Source: Liolophura sinensis (lineage: Eukaryota; Mollusca; Polyplacophora; Chitonida; Chitonidae). Taken from it: a stretch of 64,000 bases of DNA. The notes under the pieces are model-generated. The model did no database searches. It saw only the letters and a list, made by a program, of their open reading frames with translations, and had not been told where the DNA came from. This document shows positions 47,249-60,100 of this stretch, one piece after another. Every line of letters begins with the position of its first letter. Position 1 is the first letter of the stretch. The stretch is taken from contig NC_088307.1 in NCBI RefSeq assembly GCF_032854445.1, positions 2,728,001 to 2,792,000 of the forward strand, read 5' to 3'. Position numbers and translations under genes: made by a program.

Positions 47249-49036
47249 ATGGCGTCAAAAACGAAAGAAGATGTAAACCGGCAGAAAAGAGATCCTTTCG
47301 CTTATTTCGGCGGACTTGGAGATGTGGATGGGGAAGACGACGACTCAGAAAATGAAAAAGACGAGCCGGAGACTAAAGGCTCTGACTTGTCCTTCATCTC
47401 AAAAAGTGAAGTTGGAGAGAATGGACGTAAAGAAAAACTACCGTCAGCTGAGAAAATTCTTGAGACGTCAGCGAAACCAGAATTTTTGAATAAAGATGCA
47501 AAAGTTGACATAGACTGGGAAAAGTTCGCTAAAGACGATACCAGAGAACAAGAAGAACCCATAAACTATTCTTCTAACGCAATACCACCGCCAGCAACGT
47601 ACGATCCAGTCACCGAGCCTTTAAAACCAACAACTGGGGATACTGGCGAAAGTGAGGAGAAAGGAAATCGGAAAAGACGTTCTACAGACGGTACGACTAA
47701 GAGTCTAGGCAAACACAAATCCTTAGCAAAATTGAGAGCATGAGTTTGCTTTGATGCTGGGTTTGGCAAAGTTTTGTTCAACTAAGGATAGAACAGAGCG
47801 CATTACATTTGAAAACCTGATGCAGTTGCCATTGCAGTTTGTCACGGCGTTTGATAAAAAAAAATTACTCATCAAAATGGTCTCTTCGGTCTGAAATTTG
47901 CAGACACATGTTCCTAATTTTTTCGTCTCTTGATTTATCACAAGCAGAACGTTAATGGGATATTTAATTGGCGGCAAGTGCTTAACGTTCCTTGGTAATG
48001 CCCAAAGTCACCCTCTGTAATGACAGCCTCTACAAGGACTGCTAACTGCACCATGATTTTTGCCGCACTTAATGTCAGAGAAAAACTTGGACTATACAAA
48101 ATGAGACTTTTTAGTTCATCTAAGAGCCCCTAAATTAGAAGATTTTTCACCTTTGTTAGAAATTGATCTGAGTAATCACTGGAATACCATTTTTCATATT
48201 TGGAAGGTATCACAAATGTCTTGGTTAAAGTAAAAGAAAGCTAAAATGTGAAGTAAGGTTCAACAAACAACTGAAAACTATGCATAAAAATCCTTTCATT
48301 TATTTTTCAAATTATTTTAAGAGTGTTGAAAGGCATTGATATATTTGAATAGTAAGATGGGCTTTATGGGCGATGTTGACAGTATCTAGGAACTCTGATG
48401 CCACATCACCTTTTTTGCTGATATTCACCAGAAGGAAGAAATTTTTGGGAATCTTTTATCAGTAATCTATTACTCATGGGTAAAAGGGGCTATTCCAACA
48501 TTCAGTGTTGGGATTAGAATTGGAAAAACTTTCTGTGATGTCAGAGTTTAGTAACTCTGAAAGCATGGTCCCTAAGCCTACCTTAGAATTCAAGTGTTTC
48601 AATGCCTTTACTCTTCAAACAAAATCTAAAAAGAAAATGTAAGTATATTTATGCATAGTAATAGTGGTCTACTTTGTGATGCTTACTTCGATTTGTAGAG
48701 GTCTTTTTCTTTAAATTTTCCTTACACAGCTATCTTGATCATTTCTTTTTGGTGTGAGGAAACAGGGCAGAGCCCAGGGGAAACCAACGGACATCCTTAG
48801 GGTGCTGGCAGACCGTAATCAGTTCGACCAGAGAGGAAAACAGCATGAATTGGACTTGATATGCACGAGGTCACAGTAGTCACATTGATGATATGTCACG
48901 GTCAACAGTATAGTGTAACTGTGTGACTTCAGTGTTGGTTGTATCTTTTTCTCTGTAGATTTACTTTGTTCCTTTTTCAGATGTTAATTCTGGAAATGCC
49001 AAGAAGACAAAAGCAGATGGCTCTGATAGCAGCTGA
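47249..49036 (+). CDS. C1orf52 / UPF0690-type nuclear protein (2 coding exons)
   Basis: Homologue of human C1orf52, a small charged protein of unknown function with reported RNA binding. Exons 47249-47690 and 48981-49036 join in frame (G/AT) to give 165 aa. Family landmarks are KRDPFAYFG near residues 13-21, the acidic stretch after it, LPSAEKILETSAKPEFLN, VDIDWEKFAK and NAIPPPATYDPVTEPLKP; exon 2 supplies NAKKTKADGSDSS, like the NAKKAR region of relatives. The frame is open for 28 codons before this ATG, but family N-termini begin close to KDP, so 47249 is preferred. If the intron is retained the frame ends at 47743 with a different tail (164 aa). The gene ends 379 bp from the QTRT1 stop codon, tail-to-tail. 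Confidence 0.88.
48748..48890 (-). mobile_element. SINE-A fragment in the C1orf52-like intron
   Basis: GTGAGGAAACAGGGCAGAGC, CAGGGGAAACCAACGGACAT and GAGAGGAAAACAGCATGAAT match the family in reverse. Confidence 0.82.
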
Positions 49037-49275
49037 CATTAACAACAACAACTGACACTTTTCTGGTAATAAGAAAAGCCATAAATCACTGTTCACCTCC
49101 GTATGGCCTGAGTGGACTCTGGCTTTGGGTGGACTAGGCTTTTGGATGGTGCAACGAGGAGACAGAAGACATCTTTATGAGAAACTGGCTTGCCGTTTGT
49201 GGATGAACTGATGAAAATTTATTATTGGAAACCACTCAAATGCTAGGATCAACACAAATATCACCACAAATGTAA

Positions 49276-49281
49276 AATAAA
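49276..49281 (+). terminator. Poly(A) signal AATAAA for the C1orf52-like gene
   Basis: 240 bp after the TGA at 49034-49036; the first AATAAA on the plus strand after the stop. Confidence 0.6.
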
Positions 49282-49333
49282 ACCAAATCATTTTAACTGG
49301 AAACAAACAAGTGTTCAAGTCTACAGTTTGTTT

Positions 49334-49339
49334 TTTATT
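49334..49339 (-). terminator. Poly(A) signal AATAAA for QTRT1
   Basis: Reads AATAAA on the minus strand, 76 bp beyond the QTRT1 stop (49415-49417). The two opposing signals are only 52 bp apart, so the transcripts should just meet or slightly overlap. Confidence 0.6.
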
Positions 49340-49414
49340 TGATGTTATATACAAGGAAAATGGAACTGAACACATAAAGTAGTTGTGACCAGCACAAATA
49401 TTTATATGTAGGTA

Positions 49415-52400
49415 TCATTGTTTTAACTTCACATTGACACTGTCCAGCGCTTCAACAGCCCACTCAGGGTAATCTCCACTTGGAAAGAGTGTTTTAAAAA
49501 AGTCTTGGATAAACTCTGGGAATTTGTCCTCCTTGATGCTTTCTTGTATTTTCGTCATTAGACTCAGCTGCAATGTAAGAAAATAAGGATGCTCAATTTA
49601 CTAACAAGTCATAATAAATCACTCACTTCATCTGTCCTCAAATTTTTTTAAGTTCAAAAGTATATGACAGCTTTTCTTGCTTTTAACTGAAAATGTATTT
49701 CTGAACCCACTCTAGAACACTTCATAGCAGACCATTTGTGGGTTCAGGGCAAAGCATTTCTGGACTCTAGCAAGCATTTTGATTCCATCCAAGCAATCCT
49801 ACACTCCAACAAAGTATTCGTAGACCCCAGCAAAACAGTTTTTTCTGTACCCTCTAACAAAAATATATGAGCCATTTCTGCTAAAATCATATCTTGAATC
49901 TAGCAAAAACAGAAGGGCAGGTGAGAAATTGTATTTAGATGCCTTAAGGCTTACCTGGTAAGCCACATTGTGGATGGTTAGAAGCTGGCAGGCAACTGTT
50001 TCTTGATTAATGATTGAGTGGAGAAAAGCGCGTGTGTAGCGTTGGCAGGTTAGGCATTTGCATGCTTCGTCGATCGAACGGAAGTCTGAGCTGAACGACT
50101 TACTCCTCAGGTTGAGCTGGCCTGTTGCCACAAGGGCAGTTCCAAATCTCTGACAATAAAGCAAGATGCATGTAGATTTTTGACATCATTGATTGTAAAC
50201 AATTCGTCTTGGTTTGATCACATGCAGCTAATAATGAGTTTTGTTTAAAATCCTATCATTACAGTTATTTTGTTACTCGTTCAGCACTGACTGTTGTGCT
50301 CAAGAGTTCTGCACTGTAACATGCTCGTACTTGTGTGATGACTGTCTGGCTTATTGGCAGGTCCTAGAGGAAATCTGCTAACTGCCAAAGTTTGTATAAA
50401 GCCATAGTCAAACCAGTCACAGCATAACCTCCCTGGCAAAATGCCAGGAAAGCTCCAGCAGTAACCATTACTGCCAACAGTGTTGTCATTGTAAAGACAC
50501 ATAAGGGAAACATTATAATGCCGTTTTTGCTAGGAAGACATGATGGGGGAAACCGGTGTTCTTGTTGAAGATATAATGGCTATTTACTTAAGGTAGCTCA
50601 ATAAATTTACAATGAAAATGTTGTTCCCTAAGGTCTTCACAGACAAAACAAAATACAGAGAAACTAAGGGAAAAGATTGCCATTCTGGTTGGCTTTGACA
50701 GTTTGGAAAGGTATGAGAGTTTTCAACAGGGAAACCTACCATTGTTCTGGTTGGGAAGACATCAGATAAACTTATCAATGTACTGGTTGGGAAGACAGGA
50801 AACTTACCGCTGTTCTGGTTGGGTAGACAATGGGGAAACCTACCATTGTACTGGTTGGGAAGACAGTGGGGAAACATACTTCTGTACTAGTTAGGAAGAC
50901 AATTGGGAAAACCTACTGCTGTTCTGGTTGAGAAGACACAATGGGAAAACCTACTGCTGTTCTGGTTGAGAAGACACAATGGGAAAACATTGCTGTTCTG
51001 GTTGGGTAGACAGTTTGGAAACTTGCGACAGTTCTTATTGTGAAGACAATGTGGACACTTGACATGGTACTGGTTTGGAAGACAATGGGGAAACTTACCA
51101 CTGTACTGGTTGGGAAAACATTTGGGAAACATACTACTGTACTGGTTGGGAACACTAAGGGGAAATTTTGTTCTGGGTCAGAAGACAATGGGGAAACTTA
51201 AAACTGTTCTGGCTGGGAAGACAATGGGGAAACTTACCATTGTTCTGATTGAGAAGACGCAATGGGGAAACTTACTGTTGTTCTGGTTGGGGAGATAATG
51301 GGGAAACCTGCTGCTGTTCTGGTTTGCGAAGACAATGGACAAACTTATTGCTGTTTTGGCTGGGAATACAATTGGGAAACTTACCCCTGTTCTGGTTGGG
51401 AAGACACACTGGAGAAATTTATCGCTGTTCTCACTCGGAAGATAATGAGGAAAATTACTCCCTGTCTGGTTGAGAAGACAACTGGGAAACTTACTACTGT
51501 TCTGACTGGGAAGGCACAATGGAGAAACTTACCCCTGTTCTGGGTGGGGAGACAATGAGGAAACTTACCGCTGTTCTCTCTGGAAAGACAATGGTGAAAC
51601 TTACCTCTGTTCTGGATGGGAAGACACAATGGGGAAACTTACCGCTGTTCTGGTTGGGAAGACACAATGGGGAAACTTACCTCTGTTCTGGTTGGGAAGA
51701 CACAATGTGGAAACTACCTTTGTTCTGGATTGGAAGACACAATGGGGAAACTTACCGCTGTTCTGGTTGGGAAGACACAATGGGGAAACTTATCTTTGTT
51801 CTGGTTGGGAAGACACAACGGGGAAACTTATCCCTGTTCTGGTTGGGAAGACACAATGGAGAAACTTATCCCTGTTCTGGTTGGAAAGACACAATTCGGA
51901 AACTTACCGCTGTTCTGGTTCGAAAGAAAATGGAGAAACTTACTGCTGTTCTGGTTGGGAAGACACAATCAAACATATCACAGCCAAGGGCACAGCACAC
52001 CACAAGATCAACAGCAAACCTGAAGAGAAAGAAAATAAACGTGAGAAAGACAGACAGACATTGTATACATGAAAAAGACTAGCTCATTGTTTTAAAGCCA
52101 TTCAGAGAAAAAAGCTTAAGGCCCTCCTTAAAATATTCTTTGTTATCAGAAAAACTACAGTCAGTCTGATGACAACAACAAGAATTTAGAAGAAATTAAA
52201 ATGGGTGACAAAAAAATATAAACATCCATCAAAGTCCCAATGAAAACTTTAGGGTGACTTTTTAGAAGGGTCAGTTGGGTTACACTTCATGAACAAATTT
52301 TCAATGAAGGCCAAACAAATTCTGAGGCCATCCATAAGCTGGCCGCCATCAAATATTAAAGTGAAATAGTCTTGAGTACGGTGTAAAATAACCATCAAAT

Positions 52401-54026
52401 AAATCAAAATACTACTGCACCAAAGTTCAGCAAAAAAGTGATATGAAGTTGCATGTACATGCATGTATTTTTTATCGTCTTTTATAGAAATTAAAGGCAA
52501 AGAAAGAACTAAAATAAAGTATTTATCAGATGCACGACCATTAAACACTGTCCAGGAAATAGAGGATATTGCACAGTGAAGGTTGAATACCATAAATATT
52601 GTTCAAGTGAGAGGTGGAAATGATTACCCACGACACGCGAATCATTGGGTTATCATTTCTACCTTTCACCAGAACAATATTTATGATATTCAACCTTCAC
52701 AGTACAATATTTATATCCTGACATTTCCTCTACAAGTATATAAATGCGTATCAGTTTATCTGTTGCATCTGTGAAAAAATAAGCAATGTGCCATCTTCGT
52801 CGTATTTCTCTGATTCTATTCATATTCTATTCCATTTCGTTCACATCCGCGCTCACAAAACCTTTCTACAGTTTTAAACGCTGTCTGTAAGTAATTATAC
52901 ATTCTACAAAGGTGCTTAATGCTGATGCAATATAGGTATTTACATAAATTATACACATGAAGAATTTCTAACTCTTTTTTTTTTTTGGTGAACTACACAT
53001 TGTGCGGAAGTGCACAGTCGTGGGTCACGGTCAAGGTCTCCAGCAGTGTAATAGCAAAATGTGATAACAAAAGTGATATCTAACTAGTAAAGATATCATT
53101 TTTATCACTGAAGTAAATACTGGGATTTCACTGATGTATAAATAATAAAATAGCTCGATTTATTTTTTAAAAAGTTTTTAAAAACTCAAGTGCATTTAAA
53201 ACATAGGATTCTATGGTATTCTGTTGGGACCTAGAGAGTATCAGAGACGTCACAGCAATATTTTGGCTTGAAACCGTTCATTTAGGTCCATTTGTTGAAT
53301 GCATTCACAGTTCTGAATGACACTGCATTTTGAAAGATGAAATATATCGATCTCTGTGTGTCAAGTGACAAAAAGCTGAGGTGACATCACTGGTCCCAAT
53401 ATGGTCAGAAAAGGGCACAGTAGAATCCAAAGTTTTACATGCATTTTACAAGGTCAAGCAATATTATAAAAAAATAAAATCAAACTATTTTACCAGTAAT
53501 ATTTAATGGTCTTTTATCTGACACGTACTCCACGATAGTGTGTTCTTTGCTTTAACAGGAATAACAGTGGTCACCCTTGGCTGACTTACAGCCACAAGCA
53601 AAGCAGCAAAAGCTAGACTGATGAGGCAATGATGAAGCCGCTGGCAAGGGTTCTGCAGGTTTATGCCTATTCCTATGTCACGCCTAGCTAGATTTAGCTT
53701 TGTTACCATGGTGACTCACCCAACTCCCATGAGGTAGCGAGGTTTGTCGCAAGGGAGGTAATCCGTGGAAAGTGTTACCATTCTCCAGAACTGAGCCTTC
53801 TCCTCACCTCCACTCAATCCACCAATGCAAAGCCTGAGACATCTCGCTTGGTTAACTCTGAATAAAAGCAAATTGTCTGAGGACTGAGAGAGATGTTAAT
53901 GCAGAGGATTGGGAAAGACTTAATGAAGAAATGAATAGCTATAACTAAATCACACAGCAGCAATATTTAAGCTGTTTTGTTTGGAATGGGTTTGTCAAAG
54001 CCACCTCTATCTGATGAAGTTATAGA

Positions 54027-54111
<85 letters not shown>

Positions 54112-57100
54112 GATACCATACACAAGAATTTTACACATATGGTGGTTTGTAAAGAAGTCTGAAATAAGGTACCAAGCTTTGTCATTTTTAAAACAATGGC
54201 CATATTAAGTACTTCTCCATTAATATGACTGTGAAAGACACCTAATAAAACCGCTAACAGATGTGACTGATGAAGGGAGGAATGTCTACCTGACTTCAAT
54301 TTTATCCATGACCATGTGACTAATTTTGTGACTCAGATTCTGAAAGATTTTAGAAAGATTTTTTAAGATTTGGTCTGACGACTGGATGATATACTTTTAG
54401 AAAAGCATATCTCGCTTTAGTCTTAGCACCAAAATAACATTGTGTAAGAAATGGACTTCGGGGTGAAATTTTAGGTAATTGATTGTGTAACGGCGGTCCA
54501 TTTCAATACACTTTCTTCTCTCAATAAGATAAACACCTTCACAAAATTTTACACACATGGACTTCACAGGGGAGTTTTGGAGTTTGAATTCTTTTGTCAT
54601 CAGTTACAGGTAAACACAGTCCAACAATATCATGTCGTTTGTGAAAAATGTTAGGCCACCTTTCTTGATATTAATTTACCAATTACCTGTCTCACCATGT
54701 TCCATCACGAAGTGATCTTAAACTTAAACAGTCAAAATTTCAAATCACCCTAAAACTTATTTTTTTACATAACCAAGGCCAAATACTATGTGACAACTTG
54801 AATTCTGGCTGAGATATTACAAAACAAATTTCAGCTGAAGTAAAGGGAAGGAACATACCAATTTTAATGATTGAAATTTTGACAAATGTCCGAGATCGTT
54901 TCGTGATGCTGGTGCTAGGGGCACAAATGACACCCAGGAAGTTCTCAACTTTACAAATACTTCACTTTCCAATTTTCACCATTGTTTGTCTCATGTAAAT
55001 TAAGTTTTGTTACAGTTACAGTAAATGTGATGAAAAATACTTTTTTGACCTGTCACTTTCTCTACCTTTCTTGATCAAAGAGTCTGAACTTTCTTTCTTC
55101 TCATGAGCCACGTTCTATCGATCCCTGCCTATGAAAAGGTCATAGCTGAACTGCTTACCCTGTGCACATGTCTTCCTTAGCTCTGGGTCAAGCCCTCCCT
55201 GTACGATGGGGAATATGCTTTGGTCATGTGGTCTTCTGTGTGCCTTTAGGCACCTATCTAACCAACGGATTGTTCTAAGAACAAAAAAAAAAACAAAACA
55301 AAAAACAAAAGTGGTATTCATCATTTCTTGTTAACTGACTCCTACCCCATGCATCAAATATCAAGTCAAAATAGTTTTAAAGTAAGAAAAACAACCAGAC
55401 CCCTTTATATATCTACAATTTTCACAACCATGAACAATAGCTTGTACCCAAAAGGTTGTGCTACAGGCTTGTCAGTACTGTTTATGCTGAACTGAATCAG
55501 CATTACAAAAGCATGCAATCCCCATGGAACCTCCATTACCAGCAAATAAAACAAGCATGCACACTGCAGGCCCTGGAAGTCAAGACACCCAGGTGTTACA
55601 ATTAGACATTTTTGGTGCATTAAAAATAGACCTAGTATAAAACATCTTCGAACAAGGTAGCTACTGAAGGTGGAGGTGCCAGGACCATCAAAAACATCTC
55701 TGAACAAGGTAGCCGCTGTAAAAGAAGGTGTCAGGACTACCAAAAACATCTCTGAACAAGGTAGCCACTGTAAAAGAAGGTGACAGGACTACCAAAAACA
55801 TCTCTGAACAAGGTAGCCACTGTAAAAGAAGGTGTCAGGACTACCAAAAACATCTCTGAACAAGGTAGCCACTGTAAAAGAAGGTGTCAGGACTACCAAA
55901 AACATCTCTGAACAAGGTAGCCACTGTAAAAGAAGGTGTCAGGACTAACAAAAACATCTCTGAACAAGGTAACCACTGTAAAAGAAGGTGACAGGACTAC
56001 CAAAAACATCTCTGAACAAGGTAGCCACTGTAAAAGAAGGTGTCAGGACTAACAAAAACATCTCTGAACAAGGTAGCCACTGTAAAGGAAGGTGACAGGA
56101 CTACCAAAAAAAACTGCTGCTTGTGTTATTCAAATCTCATACTGTCAAGCAACAGAATTCTTTAAACCATTATACTTGTTTGAATGGGGTTTAAAATGTG
56201 ATCGTTTCACCTTTAGCAGGTGTTTTTCACTGCCAACAAAATCTTTGGGTTTGCCTTACCAGACTCTCATAGTAAAGACACCAGACATGATGCCACATAC
56301 TTAGTTATTTCTTGGATTCGCAGTTTTACAATGGAAAATGGGCAGAGGCTGATGGAAACCCACCACCATCCACAGGTTGCTAGCAGACTTTCCCATATAT
56401 GACCAGAGAAAAAGTCAGCATGAGCTCGACTTAAACTGGCATCAGCCGCACTGGTAAGAGGCTCCTGAGTCAATATCTTGCACTAGCATGCTAACCACCT
56501 GGCCAACAGAGGACCCCATGATGCCATAGTCCAAGTAGACTGACCATTATTTGGTTTAACCAGTGGCAGACAAGGAAGTATTGTAAACAACAATTTTTAT
56601 GTTGACAGAATAAACCAACAGAGAATCGAACATATTTTCATGCTGGAAATGACACACTCAGGAATCTTTCACTTAAATAAATAATGGTCGAGGGGGGTCT
56701 TCGTGGCTCAGTTGGTTAGCGTGCTAGCACAGTGTAACAACTCAAACCAATCAAATAACAAATGGGTGGAGCAAACTAGAGAGCCTACATTAAACCACCA
56801 ACCTTTGGCAAGTTACTGACAACACCATACTGGTGAAAGATAAGTGGTCTTCAATAAACGTTAGAGTGTAGGAATGGCTCGGCCACGAGCGTTGTCAATC
56901 ACTTACTGCCATGAAGACCCCAGGGACAATGAGAGTGGACGGATCCAGAAACTCACTGTCAATGACCAGGATTAAACCTGTACACTGTGTGCCAGCCATT
57001 GGGAGTTGAGCCTCTCACCACAAAGCAGCATTCCCATTCAACTGAACTCAGGGGCTTGTTTGCATGAAGTGCACTTCAGTGAAGTACAATGCAACACTAA

Positions 57101-60100
57101 AAAACTACTATGACACTGTATGTTGTACGGGATTTGATTCCATAAAAGTATTTTCAGACTCGCCCTAATTCCTCAACCTTTTTGTTTATGAAAGACCAAC
57201 TTTCAGTTAGATTTCTGCATTTTTTTAAATTGATTTTGAAAAACAAGACTACACTGTAATCATGTCCTCAGAATATGTTTGAATAAACACTTTGCAAACA
57301 CGTGAAAAGGTTAAGGAATTACAGTACCGGTGTGTCAAAACTTAAACCCTCTTCACAAAGTTTAGTTTTTGGTACTGGCAGTTGAAATTTTGACTCATCT
57401 GTCTTTAGGATAACATTCAAGAGGTAAGTTTAAGACTGTATGTCGAGTTTTCACTTCACTCAGAAAAGGATTCGTGGAATCAGCCATTGCTATGAAGAGC
57501 ACTCAGCTAAGGGCTATTTAACACTATGTACACTTCATGAAACTGGCACCTGGCCTCATGCTTAGGATCGCAGGATCTCAACAGCACATCACAAGCTGAT
57601 CAAACCAAATATCTTTCACTAGTGAGGAGGCAGAAGAGTTCCACATTCACCTGTTCATAGCTTCCTCCACCCTGGGGCCTGTAGTTGTACTGTGTACTAC
57701 ATCATCCAGCTGCATTATGATATCAGCGCCTGTAACAAGTTTAAGACATGTATATACAGGTGTCCTCCAGTCTTAAGTCATGGCCTTCAGGAAAGGGCAT
57801 GGTGAGAACATCATACACTAACTACCACTACTGCCAAGATACACTACCTTTGAATTTATTTGATTTTAGAAAAAATCTATAGCATTACAGAATATCTGAG
57901 CATCATGGCTCTTAACATTCTACTTATTTATATATTTTGTGTTTGGCGCAATATTCACAAAACTTTGTTGGAATCAAGTTTATGCGTAGAGCTCACAAAA
58001 ATTGAAAAATTATTTCAACCAGTAAACATGGTAAATTGTGACACATAATGTCTATTTATTTTAGAATTTCAGCTGATATACAGATGATGTATTATTGATT
58101 CTTTTCACAAAATAGAACTGCATATACTGCTTCTTTTTGTTCATGTGCTTTTACCAGGTTCATGTATTGTTATAGATTGGCCTCTGGGAAGATCATCTTG
58201 TACAATTTGAAGATTTCATTATTTATTCATAGACGAAATGGTCCGAGAGTGCCAGGGGCAAACTACCACATTTCATCACATGTGTCTGATAAACGCCCTG
58301 ACTTAATTCTGTAGACAAAACAGCGTGAGAGGGATCTGAACCTGTGACTTCTAAGGTCTTGGAGCCACCAGCTGGAACTAGAACATTCCTTGGCCCCTGG
58401 TCATGTTAAGAAATTACAGATAGAATATTTACTGTTATACCAATAGAATTCTGTATTTCTATGGATTTTTCTGGAGTAAGCATCATCATGGAGCCGTCAT
58501 GGGGGGACTCGAACTGCACCCCTTCCTCAGTAATCTCTGCCAGCTTCAGCAAGGACACCATTTGAAACCCCCCACTGTCCTGAAACAGGAAGGCGAACAA
58601 ATCAATTCATAATTAATTCTTGGTTAATGCCTCATAATTGTTCCATTCCATGTCCTGTCAGGATTAGGCCATACCAAGTTTATTTCATGTATCAGGGAAA
58701 ATCGACATTAAAAAACACAAAAAAGAAATAAAAACAAATCTAAAAAAATACATTTTCATTTTGTTTAATCTTTATGTTTTTATCATTTTCCTGTTTATCA
58801 AGGCTTTCCGATCATGTAAATATGTCTTAAACAGGAAAAATTACCAAGATGATCCGCATATTCCAGATTTAAACTTACAATTCTCTTTCAGCATCATTGA
58901 ATTACATCAGGAGAGTTCATTCCCACCCTGATGAGCAATATATTTTCTACAAGACTGAAGTTCGAAGTTTATTCTAAAGTGCTCAGTGCACAGGTATACA
59001 CAAGGCAATGTTCTAATATACATAACATGAACAACTTGCACAGGTGTGAAATTAATGCACAATATTACATGATTACAGTTGACGGAACGTTGATCAAGGT
59101 TACCACAATCAGTCAATCAAATCAATCTGTCATATAGCTACTTACTGTGAGGAGAGCTCTGTCCCATTTCATGAACTCGTGTAAGCCACCCGCCTTCTCC
59201 AACAACTCGGGGCCCTGTATGTATTAAACATATTTACAATATACACAATATCGTATAACAGTCAGTTTGCATTTATTTATCTATTTATTTATTTGATTGG
59301 TGTTTCACGTCATAGTCGAAAATATTTCACTTATACAACAATGGCCAGCATGATGATGGGAGGAAACCAGGCACAGCCCTGGGGAAACCCACGACCATCC
59401 ACAGGTAGATGGCAGACCTTAATTGCCACGTAGGACCAGAGAGGAAGACAACACCAGCTGGACTTTAACTCACAGCTTCCACATTGATTTGAGGATTCTA
59501 GTTCATCAATATAATTGTGCTGTCATAGCATGCTAACCAAGTTTGAATATGTGACATAATAGCTAGTACACATCCATGTTTACTATGATATGCTCTTACC
59601 ACGATTGAGACTGATTTATCTGACTGTTGTTTTGCACCATTATGACTCAAGAATTACCTTGGTTATTCTGTAACAGCTAGCTGGTAGGCGTATGTAACAA
59701 TGGACTATACATATATTATAGTTTCGGTGTGAATACATATATCCTGAGAAATCACAGACTGAGAATTGTACAGTTGTGTACGCAACACCATAAACTTTAC
59801 AACCTCCTAGTTCTGTTTAATATTAAAGATTCTGTGTTTTATTGTTCTGTGTCAACATACCATATGCCATATACTTTTGTATGGGATTAGTTTAACTCTC
59901 CCATAACTATTAATTCACAATTAAAGTGTTTTTAAATATTTAATAAATAGTCACTAAACTGATTGTGATTAAAAATATCCCAATTTGTCAGGCAAGAAGT
60001 ACATGTAATCTATATATACCGGCCTGTGCCCCAGATGGTAGGTGTTTCCTAGCATTATTTTGCAACCTAGAGCTTTCAGTTGCTCAGGTAGCAATCCTTT

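Noticed and set aside
51519-52082. 187-aa plus-strand frame rich in [10 protein letters not shown]-type repeats
   Set aside because: Antisense reading of the QTRT1 exon 7-derived minisatellite and exon 7 itself.
53503-53709. Possible QTRT1 exon between exons 6 and 7 (68-aa minus frame)
   Set aside because: Exon 6 joins exon 7 in phase (MGVG/FAVDL) as in relatives, leaving no residues for it.
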